From positions 17,262,427 through 17,326,426 of the forward strand of contig OX442315.1 of the NCBI GenBank assembly GCA_949358305.1: a DNA stretch of 64,000 bases, given 5' to 3'. This document shows, one piece after another, positions 1 to 12,500 of this stretch. Below the pieces are notes generated by a model. The model did no database searches. It was not told the origin of the DNA and saw only the letters and a program-made list of their open reading frames with translations. Within the stretch, counting starts at the first letter, position 1. Each line of letters begins with the position of its first letter. The translations under genes and the position numbers were made by a program. This DNA comes from Strigamia acuminata (lineage: Eukaryota > Arthropoda > Chilopoda > Geophilomorpha > Linotaeniidae).

Positions 1-3000
1 TACCTAATTTATTCACGAGTGGGAGTCGTGGCTTTCATCGGTCAGACTTCGCCACACCAATAACGTGGTCGTAATGGCAGTCCGTGATGATTTTCAAGCT
101 GCAAATCTTTTTCAAGAAATTTGGCTCGAATAAGAAAATAAAATATAAAATTTGTTGAAATAAAATTTCAGTAAAGTTGTAGTTTGAAAATCAGTTTCCA
201 TGCCACTTGATGGAAGTGCAGTTTTTGTTTCGTTTGAAACTCTAGATTCTATTCAGGAAAAATCATGATAAAAGAAATTTTGCTAAAAAATCTCTCTCTT
301 GGGTTACAAATTTGTGTATCTGCACCAGGACTATCCCTCAAAATATTACCCAAAAATTTGTTGAGCTCATGTCTCAAAATCTGGAAATTGTGAGGAAAAT
401 TGTGTTTAATTTCTTTGCCTAGACCACATCATGACCATAGTATCCAGAAAAAGATTAGATTGCATTGGTTTTTTATTCCCATGGTAGGCAGGGAAGTACT
501 GCAGGGAAGTGTTTTTCTCCACTGATCTATGTAATCATCAAGATTATCTTAGTGTTAATATAAACCTCCCTAATTCTGAGGGGTGCTTCTTGCCGTCATC
601 ATCCAAAAAAGCAACCCTTACATCGCCTGGCTAGTTACAATACTTTGCTAGCCATGGTCGGTCATTTCTGCGCATGTGCACAATTCTAGTTTTCCAGGAA
701 CGATCACATTTTTCCTCGTATAAACACATTTTACCACTGACTTTGGTATGCCACCTTGCACTCCCATTTGTGTCAACCAAAGTGCTACAAACGACCAGAA
801 GAAACAAAAGTTTTTAAGCTGCAAGTATACGAGTGGGATCACTTCATTTCGTCGCCTATCAAACAAGTCACCAATCTGGTGGAAAATGGGACTTCTTGGA
901 CTTGGATAAAGTCAAGGAAATCGATTTTATTGGACTCTTTTCGCGCGATTGCATCTAAGTTACTGTTTAATGAGACCCGAGTCATTAAATGCACTTTTTG
1001 GAATTTCAGCGTGGCACAAAACTTCTAACTTTTCAAACTTTTATTTTTAAAATTTAAAATGTGTTTGTAAGGTATAAGCAACACAATTTTTTTTTGTTAA
1101 AAAAAGTCTAGTATCAATTGTAAACAAAAATATGGTGACGTTTGCCCACCAGTATTGATTTTGCTCTCGTTAAACTTTAATTTCATCGCAAATGTCAGAT
1201 TTAAGCAGCACTAAAGAAATGTTTCAAAGCAATGACTAGACATTGGCTAGTCAGCTTCAAGTTCATGAAGCTTAATACCTGGGGTAATGCCTATTGGCAA
1301 AAGGCGGTGATAAAAGTTGGATAAAAGCTCATCATCACCTGGAGAATCCTGCAACGGCATGAGGTTGGTCACAAAAACCTTTTCAGCCATCCGTGGCCAG
1401 CAATAAGCCTAGTAAAGCATCATCATCAACCATTTCTTATAACCCTAACAGCTTGCAATATCTCCCAATGGCCTGATTATTAACACAGACTGTTCAGTGC
1501 AGTTCCACACATTATAAATGAAGGTTTGATATTTTCTATTTTAATTTACCATACTGCTAAAGGTGCACAAAGCAGATGTAAAACAAAAAATAAAAAGCTT
1601 AATTTACTGTTTTAAATAGCATTATAAATACACTTTAAACTGCCTCATTTTAAAAGTTCATGGTTTCATTACCCTATAAGCACACCAGACAAAAAAAGTT
1701 GTGTATAATTCGTGCTTTGAACGAAATTAATAACTGTGTTAATACAATGTGCTACATTAAGTTTTCTTTCATGAGGAATCCACGTCACATTTGCACCGCT
1801 CATCAGTTCCAATTACAAATTTCTCCCTATGTCACGCAGTAATCGCATTTCCCACTGCAAAGAAACTATTCGAATGTCACCCTCAATGCCATTGAGCAGC
1901 TGAAACGATTTACTCTTGCTTTCAAAAGAAATAAAGACTAATGTAATAACTCAGCACCTTGCAAACTGTCTCTCTCAATATCCACAGATCTATAGGAACC
2001 AAATTCAGAAAGAAATGCCTCAATAATTGCTTTCTTTCTAACCCTACCATCCTATAGCTCCCTGGTTGTCTGATATTCTCATGGATAAGTGCTTATTTAA
2101 TATTCCCTTTGAAAACCTTGTTGCCCACTCAGCAATAAGATGTCCTTCAAACCACCTTCGGATATTGGAATGTCTTCAGAAAAAGTGTAAACAGTTCCCA
2201 CACACATCCTCAGTATGTTACACAGTCCCTATTAAAGATGGCCAACGAATTTCTTTGAATTCTATTAGGTACTAGCAGAGATACCCACAGCTTATCCACA
2301 CAACTATAATATACGCATATTCATGTAAATGCAGGCCCATTCCTCCCCATTATTGATATTATTCTAAACATTCTAAAGTTGTGGGCATTACGCTGTATGC
2401 GTCAGCCATTCCTTATGGATTCAGCAGAAAGCTTGCATGCTTAAATGGTTGCAACATGCTGTGCAGCACCCGCCAAAACTGCTGCAAAAAAGTTTATCAT
2501 GACCATTTATTAAAAAAATAAGATGGGTGCGCCGACGGGAAATAGATCATTCCATTTCTCATCTTCTAGATTATAAACAGAAACTCTTCCTTTAGAAATG
2601 ACCGTATGACATCCCACGCTGTCTAGTCTGGGCGCCGACATCAAATTCGTAGAAGACAAGGGCACACAATATCCTAGGCAATATCCCAGGCAACATAGGT
2701 ATTGACTATAACTCACAAAATCAAAAACATCAAAAACATGCTGCCATTTCAAAGCTTTAAGAACCCGCATCTCCACCACTTTATAACGTGTGTGGGGGAA
2801 CCACACACACACACGCGCGATCAAATGTACTTCACGGAGAATGAATTACAAATTACCTACAATCAGTGAAAGTGGATGGACGCCATCCTGACTCAGGGTC
2901 GTCCAGATAACGCTGAACGCACGACACACGCCACACGTTTAAAGACAATGACTGTTTTTATGGTTTATGACCTTTTATTCCCATTGCTTGCGCCGTATTC

Positions 3001-3238
3001 CTACAACACAATTTTAAACATAGTTTCTTATCAGGTCTCGCTTTCACCACGATACGAAACCCAGGGGAAACTTAAAAAATATCTCAAATTAGATTTCCAA
3101 GCGTCGTAACGCAATTTTCGCCACTATAAACTCATTTTATACACTACTTGGGGCCGTTTTGCCAATCCCTAAAATTTGCCATAGAAAATGATTTGTTTGG
3201 AAAAAAAAAATTAAAACAAAGTAAATTTGTTTTGCAGA
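1..3238. other. No assignable gene; probably intron of the channel gene
   Basis: I see no exon I can assign here. The stretch is AT-rich with scattered short open frames that lack family motifs and convincing splice sites. Because the terminal exon of a Cys-loop channel follows on the + strand, part of this is likely its last intron, with the other exons beyond the left edge. I looked for the transmembrane 1-3 motifs of a Cys-loop receptor and did not find them, but short exons in AT-rich sequence are easy to miss by eye. Confidence 0.4.
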
Positions 3239-3429
3239 ACAAGGAAGACGGTGATGAAGTTTCGAAGGTAAAGCGGGCAGAGAAACTTGATCAGTCAGCC
3301 ATCAAAGACAACCAACAAGGCGTGAAAAACAAACTTCGCGCATCACGCATAGATCGAATTTGTCGCGTGGGATTTCCTGTCGGCTATTTGATCTTCAATG
3401 TTTTTTATTGGCCATATTATTTGCTGTGA
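3239..3429 (+). CDS. Terminal exon of a Cys-loop ligand-gated ion channel subunit (partial)
   Basis: This exon opens after a good acceptor (TTTGTTTTGCAG) and ends in TGA. It encodes the end of the cytoplasmic loop, rich in Lys, Asp and Glu, followed by a basic-polar stretch and the fourth transmembrane helix. The motif SRIDRICRVGFPVGYLIFN followed by VFYWPYYLL matches the family signature (S-R/K-I-D-x-x-x-R-x-x-F-P-x-x-[FY]-x-x-F-N-x-x-Y-W) of GABA-A, glycine, GluCl and related chloride channels. The open frame extends upstream to an in-frame ATG at 3148, but that part reads like intron. Earlier exons are not visible. Which subunit type it belongs to cannot be told from this tail. The assignment rests on motif recognition, not on a search. 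Confidence 0.72.
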
Positions 3430-4806
3430 AAAGCGCATTTATTTCCAGTTTCGACCGAAATATTATACATAAATCAATTTGCTTCCCCTTCCTCTGTGTT
3501 TTCATCATTGTAAATGTTCGTGAAAGAACTTATCATGTTTCAACCGTGATCTATTAGTGCAACGAAACGACACAAACAATAATTATCACTTGTTTTGAAA
3601 ACGATGGGTAATATTTTTTTTCACAACATTGATAAAAATTTGATTTAAAAAGTACAATCATCCAAAACACAGATTTTGTAAATAAATATATATTTTTTGT
3701 CGTAATTTGAAACAAAGCATATCGCCATTGAATGTTGAAATGATTAAATGAATAAATGTTATTCTATAAACCGTTTCTTAATTGTAAAAAATGGTTAGTG
3801 AAATCAAGTATTTATTTAGATTTATATCTACTCACTACTTCGCCCGAGTCTTAATTTCTACCGCTGTTTGAACATGGAGGCACATAAAAGTACAGAACGG
3901 AAGTAATCAGATTCCAGTTCTTTTGTGAACTGAAGTTTACAAACTTACTTCTTCAAACGAATCAATTCCCAATCATAACTCAACTGGAAACGGTTTGTGT
4001 ATCTTGTGTTGCAATATATTTCTCTTCTTTTCTGAAAATCACGTTCTCGAATCGATAACTTCCACAATTTTCCCAACATAAAAAAAAAACTTGGTCGAAC
4101 TCAGACAAAATTTCTAAGCCATGCCATAATACCAAATTGGATTCTCAGTTAGCTTAACGTAAATCTCCTCACCTGCCAACTTGGTAAAAAGTACTTTTTC
4201 CAAGCTGCCAAGCTCGTTATATAAACATTGATCGAAAAAGTGCGAAAACTGCGAGCATTTCTCAACACCTGATAATCATTTTTTTTTTAAACAAAATGTA
4301 TTTTTTTTTAATATTAAAAACAGAATTTTTAATTCTTCCAATGATGCGGGCAATACACGTTTTTAGTAATAAAAGTAAAATACAACGCCCACATTGGTCA
4401 AACTGAATGATGTAGTACTAATAAAGTAAAATATTACTCTTTTGCAATTGTGGTGGCACTGGCATCAGAAAACCGAAAGTATCCCTGGCTATAAATTTTT
4501 TATTGCTAACATTGCACCATGATTACAAATATTGGGAAACTGCAGCTGGAGATGACAGACCAAAATCAAAACTTGAGGATAAAAAAAAGGAAAAATTACT
4601 ATTAAAAATTCATCGACGAAATCAATCAATAAATTGGAGAAATACCATTCCGGAAGTCAGTCAACCATCCTGTCCCCGAGGTTAAAAAATTCAAACTTTT
4701 CAAAGAATTTAACGTAAACTATAAAACGATTTATCTATTTTATTGATAACATTATTTTAAAATATATATATTAAATGTATATATTTTTGTAATAAATTAA
4801 AAACAA
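3430..4806. other. AT-rich 3' flank of the channel gene
   Basis: This follows the channel stop codon and probably holds its 3' UTR; an AATAAA is present in the sequence AATAAATATATA near 3,681. An open frame at 4503-4685 has no recognisable motif and I do not call it a gene. Confidence 0.35.
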
Positions 4807-4961
4807 TTATGACTTTTCAATTGTTTGAGTAATTTCACAATAGGCAGCTTTGATTTGACAGCCTTCATTTAAACTGTAATAGTCCCATGATTTAAGACCA
4901 ATCTCAACAGCAATAAACCCCGATTTCCACCGATTGAATCGTATATTATCATAAATGAGTC
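4807..4961 (-). other. Possible orphan terminal exon, unassigned
   Basis: On the minus strand an open frame begins directly after a strong acceptor (long T/A-rich tract ending TTTTCAG) and encodes about 50 residues ending CEITQTIEKS and a stop. It has mixed polar and aromatic residues (NIRFNRWKSGF) and is not low complexity. I recognise no family. No partner exon with matching phase is obvious upstream. It could be the last exon of an unseen gene, a decayed exon, or chance. Confidence 0.2.
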
Positions 4962-5099
4962 TGAAAATAAATAAAATAAATAAAATCAGTAATAAACGAC
5001 ACATTGATGAGCTCAAATCATTCAACAAAGCAATTAATCTTAAATTATTATCTAAAATAAACTTGAAACTGGTGTTGAATGATTTTGTAAATTATTCAA

Positions 5100-5302
5100 G
5101 CTGAAGCCAAGGCAAAACTAAAGTATACATTGGAACAGAACGAGCAAATTAATTTGTTATCGGACGAATTTATGAATGAGCAACATGCAAACAGAAACTG
5201 GACAGACAAAACCAAACTGTTGAGAAAAAAATTTAACAAATTAAAATTGCTGAATTATTATTATTTACATGTTAGTAAATTCAAAGTAAAAAAAAAATAA
5301 AA
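5100..5302 (+). other. Possible coiled-coil-like orphan exon
   Basis: After an AG (ATTATTCAAG) the + strand reads about 65 Lys/Glu/Gln/Leu-rich residues, including LKYTLEQNEQINLLSDEFM, to a TAA. The frame lacks a start codon and could be a decayed or terminal exon of a coiled-coil protein. No neighbour supports it, and in AT-rich DNA Lys-rich frames arise by chance. Confidence 0.15.
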
Positions 5303-8300
5303 AAAAATAAAAATTGTTTTTTTTTTTATGGAAATTACCAAAAACTGACGAAATTAAACCTTCCATGATGGCGAGACTTGCCACGCTGAATCTCTACTTC
5401 CGCTCAATAAAATAAAACATTACCAACATATAGCATGTAATTAATAATAAAATTCCTCTTTACGTTAATGAAAAACAATAAATAAAATGAAAGAGATGCA
5501 AGTTTATTGCAAATTCCATCCATTACAAGAATACACATGCTATTTAAAAACATGTGGCTGTGCTTTTGAATCAGAAATAACAATTTCAAAAAAACAAAAA
5601 ACAAACAACTCAAAGCGAGACAGCAATTACCAACTTTGTAGCATTTCAAATTTTAAAAAAAAATAATAATAATGAAAACAAAGCACAGGCACCAATGACT
5701 TTTGAAAGTTTTTAGGTACGATACATCCCGCTGACATTGATTTAAATGTGTATTGTAGAATTTCACCCACAGTCTTCCATTTATACATTTGCAATGTAAT
5801 AATACGAACTATACAAATTTGAATCTCTTTTAGGCAACAAGCACAAGTCTAAATCACTTACTTTAAAACATTTATACAACAAGGTCAAACAAAATGGATA
5901 GAAGAATATTCCATTGTCAATAACCAAAGAAATAATAATAATACATTTACATAATAAGATTAAACCATGGAAGATCAAAAATGTACAAGGTGAACGTACA
6001 CATTTTTCATTATAAACAGAATTCGTTTCCAAATCACTTTATACGATTTGTGTTTTTTTTAAACATTAAACAGGTGTTGTGTAATGAGAATTTCTTTTCC
6101 ATTACTTTTTTTGGAATGTTAATTGTTAATACTCATGTTTTGCTATACTTTTGGTCACTATAAATACAGATAAATGAAAAACAAAAACAAAAAACAAAAA
6201 AAAGTAACAAAAAACATTTTTCCCTCGAAGGTTTACATAGAGCTTCATCGCGTAACAACATCAACAGAATACATTTGATTTGCATTCTTTTTTGAGTATT
6301 TGACCCACTTAAATACACACATTCAGAAATATGACTACAATATTAACAGAATGTACAAGTAATTCCACAGATCCTCAACACAAATGGAAAACTCAACTTG
6401 CCATCAGCCAACCAAGGATGGAAGATGTCGTGAAAATTTTCACTAGAAAAAGGAAAAAAAAAATAGGGAAGAAAAATATCAGTTAGTGCAACGTGACAGA
6501 TACAGAGCCACAAAAGGCATGCAAAAGACAACCCAACAACCACAGAATTGCAAATATAAGAAGTGTACACACAAAAACTGTTTTCTACTTTGAATATCTT
6601 ATAAGATTAAATTTTGCTTCGGTTTCTGGTTCGTGGTCACTAAATGGATAAGCAAATTTAATTAAATAGCGAAAATGGTGGAAATTTTACATTAAATTAC
6701 AGAGCTAGAATTAAAATGCAAATTTTATGGTTTGAAGTGTGAATTATAAAACAGATTTGAATACTTCTGTAAATTAATTCATTATAATATCAAGCTAGGG
6801 TTTAGTTTCGTTGCAATGACCACTACAGCTACATTCACAAAAACCCATTTGGATCATTTCTTTAGTTTGACACCCAAGGTCGACTCAAGGCACGATCGAG
6901 CGATGGAACCGCAAAGAGTGCCAAGGCTTATGGAACATATTAATGCATCCACCGACTAGCATTCAAAACAATGCACAACGGAGCGGACAAAAAAATAGCA
7001 TAAGGTGCTGATAAACCTGGATCCGGCTCTTTTGACAGCACGTCTTGAAAACGACTAAATCTAAAGCGCTCTCTCCAATTTTAGAAATCTTTTCTAAACT
7101 TAAACATAAAATCCAAGAAATTTTTTTTATAAAATCTTATTCTGTCAAATTTGAGACATCTTTTGTATATTTTGTCCAATTCGAGACAACTTTTATAAAT
7201 GTTGTCAAATTCGAGACATCTTTTATAAATTTTGACAAATCAAAAACGAGTTTTTGAATGTAGCTTCTATTGCGAACAGTTGTTTTACTCATCCATAAGT
7301 AATTTTAAAAGTGGAGGGCAATTCAATCAGGTACAAAACTCCATTATATATTTAAACGGAAACATAATTTTTAAGTAAATAAAAAATTACCGGTACATCA
7401 CTTTCATTATTTCGAAGCATTAAACTTAAACTGTAAAACTAGCCGTGTCTGTATTGGCAACATTTAAATTTGATCTGAGAAGGCTGCAGCTGTGTTTACG
7501 TAGTTTTAATGACACTTGTTTTCATACTGATATTTTACAAATTGACAGAAACAGAGTCAAGCCTTCTTTATCTCAGTGTCGCCTCGCTGAACATGAGACT
7601 GCAAATTTTTAATTTATGGAACATAGTTATCTTTTCTTATCCATTAGGGTAGAAAGTTAAAATTTCAGTTTTCGAACAAACTGAAAGCGAGGCAGCTCCA
7701 TTAATTTTTATTGGATGATAATAACAATTGGCTGGCTTATATTTGACTTGCGCAATACAAACAACAGCGAAACACCTGCTCGTTTATGTTCCACTTGGTT
7801 GAGTTTGAAGTGGAGAATTATGTACGATTTTAAATTGGCTTTTAATTTCATAAAAGCGTGATGTTAGTTAGTTGCATTAGAAAATATATATATTTTTTAA
7901 ATTCACGATGACCCCATTTTCATACTGTAAGACTTAAAAACCTCGCCATCTAATGTGAAAACAAAAAAATGTTAAATATAAAATAAATAAATACTTAAAA
8001 AAAGTTTGTCAATTTCGTCCCAAAAATTAAAAATTAAAAACCACCATAAAACAGCGCGAGATCTACATCAATTTGAGCTCAAATACGACAACACGAAACC
8101 CATTAATTAATAGTAACGTCACACCTTATAAACAATAATAATTAAAACATTAATCAACACAAGTTTTTCATATCAAACGTCATTTAAACATTAAAAAAAA
8201 AAATTAAAACTCAAACTTTCACAATACGAAAACAAAACAATTCACTCTGATGTTAATTAGCGACCTAAAAGAAAATAAATAAAAAAAATCCATAAAACCA

Positions 8301-8348
8301 AGCAAACATTCCTTTCACTCGATTTCATCATCCCATAAATATATTTTT
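5303..8348. other. AT-rich region downstream of PIP5K
   Basis: I see no gene. It lies between the two convergent genes and probably contains the PIP5K 3' UTR. It holds a short tandem repeat at 7,144-7,240. Multiple open frames on both strands are AT-driven and carry no domain signature. Confidence 0.4.
7144..7240. repeat. 30-bp tandem repeat, about 3 copies
   Basis: A unit close to GTCAAATTCGAGACATCTTT plus ten further bases recurs at 7144, 7174, 7204 and, degenerate, at 7234. The period is exactly 30 bp, so the + frame stays open across it and gives a spurious repetitive peptide. Confidence 0.85.
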
Positions 8349-11300
8349 CTATCTATTGGGCACTAAATTAAAACTTACAATCTCTGTTTCTTGATACGTT
8401 ATCGCATCTCCTTTAGCTCCTGTAATGTGCTTTATAATCTCCCTCACGGGTGTCGTTGGGCACGCTAAAAAAAATTTTACAAAAAATAAAATAATTGTTA
8501 CTATTATTATTATTATTAGCGAGTAGAAATCGATTGTACGGGAGAGAACGTAAAAATAGACTCGCAACGATTGAATAGTGCAACAAGCAAAACATACCTA
8601 GATCCCCACTACTGCTGGACTCTGTAAAGCTGGGGGTACCTTCAGTATGAGTTGGCGTGGATCCTTCAACACTGTGTGGGGGGGTCCAGGTCACTGTCCT
8701 AATGGTTGAGCTAATGCCCGATGTTGTGGAACTGCTATCGGACAAAACTGACTGACTGGACATTGTTGATTCAGTTTTCAACGTGATATGCGATATACTA
8801 AATAAAAATAATAAATAAATAAACTAATAAATATAACAAAATCAATTTAAAAAATACAAATATGGAAGTTAATTTGCCACATTCATGCTTAAAACAAACC
8901 CAATTATAGATAAGATGAAATCGATTTAATAATTTCATTTTAATAAGTGCATCCAAAAATAGAAAATCCAATAAACGAGATTACCCAAATTATAATAACT
9001 TTTAAATAACCAGATTTTTTCTTTTAAAAATAAAGTTTTGTTCACGTCAAATACAATCCAAATTCCGTTGTATAGTGAACTCGTAAAAATCCTAATTGTG
9101 GTCCCACAGACATTGTTGTTTAAAAATTTAGATAGAGCAAAATTCGTTCAATTTCATCAAAAATCACTAGGAATTTGACTTGGACCACCCTACAAACGAG
9201 TCTTTTGTTATTATATTTTCGAATGCAGCCAATTTGTCTTTGGTAGTAAAAATAATACCATACGGCTAAAATAAAGATTCTAAAATCTGCACACTAGACA
9301 TTAAACCGGGATCAGGACTAGACCATAAAAGAAAAGTTTAAAATTTTAAGTACCAACTTAATTAAAAACGGAACACAAGAGATTAAAAATATGCACTTGC
9401 AGCACATAACACAGTTAAAATGATTCTTTTTTCAAAAACATTTTTATGGATAAACTTTAATAAGTGAATAGGTTAATACCACACTTCAACTAAATTAGAT
9501 TCCACTCATTACTATCCACTCAACCATGCGAGTACCTAGTTGTTTTAACTCTAACACCAGCAATGATTATTGCTCGGTGAGCAACTTTAGACTCGATAAT
9601 CTCTCGCAACTCTGTACTTCGTACACTGATAAATAAATAAAATTAAAAATTAAAATAAAAATGTATATGAAAACCCTTAAAGAAAACAAATAGATTTAAC
9701 AACTTTCATGAGAGATCTTGTCAAATTCAAAAAGTTTTGTTAAAACGACAATCTTTTTAAACTGGAAATCACAAAATCCCTGCTCGGACAAATAACATTT
9801 TTTGGAAATGTCAGATGACCAATATGGCCGGATGTAAGTCATAACCAGCAGTAATATGGTCACTTAAATCTAATATAACATGTATAACCATACAATCTTT
9901 GATAATTTTTCCCAATTTATTTTTTTAAAGAAAATAGATCAGAAAAATACATCAATAATGAAACGATCCCATCACACGACCGTGAGTATGTTTTCATCTT
10001 TTCCTTGTTCCGTATGTAATTCATTCAAATAAATAAATAAAATTCAAAAGCAGTTTTCTTCATTTTTATTTCATTTATCTTTAAAAAAACAATTATGTTT
10101 AACCATATATGATTATATCTGGCCACGCAGACCACATATGACTATATATGAGTCCTAATCAGATAAGATTGGGTATCAAGTTCAGATCTGGCATTCCACA
10201 TCCTTCCTCCGACATCTGACATTTCCGTAAGGAAAAAAGATTTCTTATACCTTATAACATCACTTTTATCTGAAGTATCAATATTACTCAGCATTGGTTT
10301 AACTGTAGCAGCATCTCCAGATGCAGGATGGACACCAGGATCAGTATGCGATCTTGGTTTCCCTCCATCTTTAGTAGCTTCTTCAAAGGTTGGCGGTGGG
10401 GTAGAAGACACAGGGAGATCTGAGCGTACACCGGTAGCACCTAAAACACAAATTCAAATCAAACTTTTCCTCTCAACTTAAAATGCTCAAAATAACATTC
10501 AATGTAACAAAACAAAAATTAAATTAAAAAATAAGAAATTACATTTTTAAAGTAGGTGAGTAATGAAATAAAATCTTCAATTATAACTGCATTTTGACCA
10601 ATTATCAGGGGTGAAAGTAAGCAGGACCACCTTTAAGATTACGAAAATCAACGTTTTTAAAGTCAAAAAAAATGTTTTTAGCTCAAAAATTGACTTTTTA
10701 TAGGTCGAACGCCTCCGCTACCGTTCATGAAATCGGACGCTAACCAGATGGACCAATTTAGCGCGACCCGACTCATGAACCCTAGCAGTCTGCTTGAACA
10801 CAGTCCCATTGACCGAAGATGTTCTATGGTCTTCTTTGGAATCGTCCCCAAAGAGCCGATCATGATCGGAAAGACCCTGGCGCAAAGGGTGCCATTAAAG
10901 AGCAAGTCAACAGCCGAGCGGATGTGGTCGTACTTTGCAGTCTTCTCGCAATCCGCATCAGCCAAACATGAGCCCCACTCGCAGCGCACATTATAGGTCA
11001 ATAATCATCTATGTGATATTACATTGGTCTAAAATGTCCAAAAACGTCGATTTTCGTTATATCGCAATGACGAACATGAGTTCCAACAAGACATTTTTTC
11101 TACTTTCATCCCTGCCAATTATAGAACTTGCAAGTATTAAATACATTACAGATAATTCCCAAGTCACCTCGTGTTAAAAATGCATTCACAAAACTCAAAA
11201 GTGCTTGATTAAAACAAAACAAACAAAAAATAACTACTCGGGGTGCGGGTGGGTGTAAAATTGCAAAGTTTCGTGTCTCCAATCAAAATAACTACAAATT

Positions 11301-12466
11301 AATAAATAAATAAAAAATGATGCGTTAAAATATGGGTGGTCACCTCCAAACCATGCAGAAATGTCGCGAGCTATCGATGATCCAGGGTTACGACTTACAA
11401 TGTACACAAATTAATTAAACTGACATTTTCCATTCCAAATCGTTCGTCTCCGTGGATCATCGTAAACATTTCAAATTTCCTGATCCCACGTATTTATGAA
11501 TGCAGCGCAACTACCAACATAGATATAAATCGACACGATTTATATTTACATCGTGAGCAGTTGTATAAGAAATAATTCACTCGAAACCAGGGATCAGGTA
11601 ATTAAAGCCTTGCCACCTTTTTCTCTAGTCCTTTGAAGGGAGGCACGAGGAGGAACAGGGGGCGGAGTCCGATGTTGTTTTTGAACACCCCCTATCAAAC
11701 GATTGTGTCGAATTGCGGAGGGCGCCTTGCTAGTTGTAGTCATTGGAGGAACTTGCCCACCACCAAGTGAGGAAATACTCGAGTCACCTGAAACAGGAGT
11801 CGAAGCTAACAGCAGCCTCAATATCAATTCTCGTTATCTTTTTCAATATAAATATGTATTTTTCAAAATGCAATTTTTATTCCATTTTTTTTTTTTAAAT
11901 ATTGTAATCAATTCGATTAAAAACCGAACGAAACAACATTTGTCATGTTTCGAATGATTGAACGGATAAAAGGAGCATTTCAATTTTAATTTTTGTACCT
12001 TGCACGTGTGGTAGCTCATCCATTTGTCTTGCTTCCGCCAAAGAGCGATGTCTTAAAGATAAATTTTTCCTTCGAGAAGGTGAATGTTTCAATGCTGTAA
12101 TGCATAGCAATATTAGTTTTAGAAGCCGTATTTATAAAAAGAAAAGTCAAAAGATAATTCAAAAATCAAAAACAAAAATTGATTAAAAATATTAACAAAC
12201 CCATTTACACAAAAATATCAAAATGTCTACGGAACATTATTGAAAACAAAAACAAACAAACAAACAAAACGTTTAAACTTGAAAAAAGTGAGTTTCTTTG
12301 TTAAGAGTTGCATGCAAATCTAACAAGCCATTCGTTACAAGTGGCCCTTTGGCTTTTTAGTAGAAATAAATATGAAAAATAAATAATAAAATATTAAAAG
12401 CTAACCAAAGTGGACGCCAGAAACCAAAAGAAATGCACAGTATTAATAACTTTATAGGTAATAATA

Positions 12467-12500
<34 letters not shown>

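Noticed and set aside
4503-4685. 60-codon + frame as a small gene
   Set aside because: It is Lys-rich, AT-driven, and has no motif or promoter evidence.
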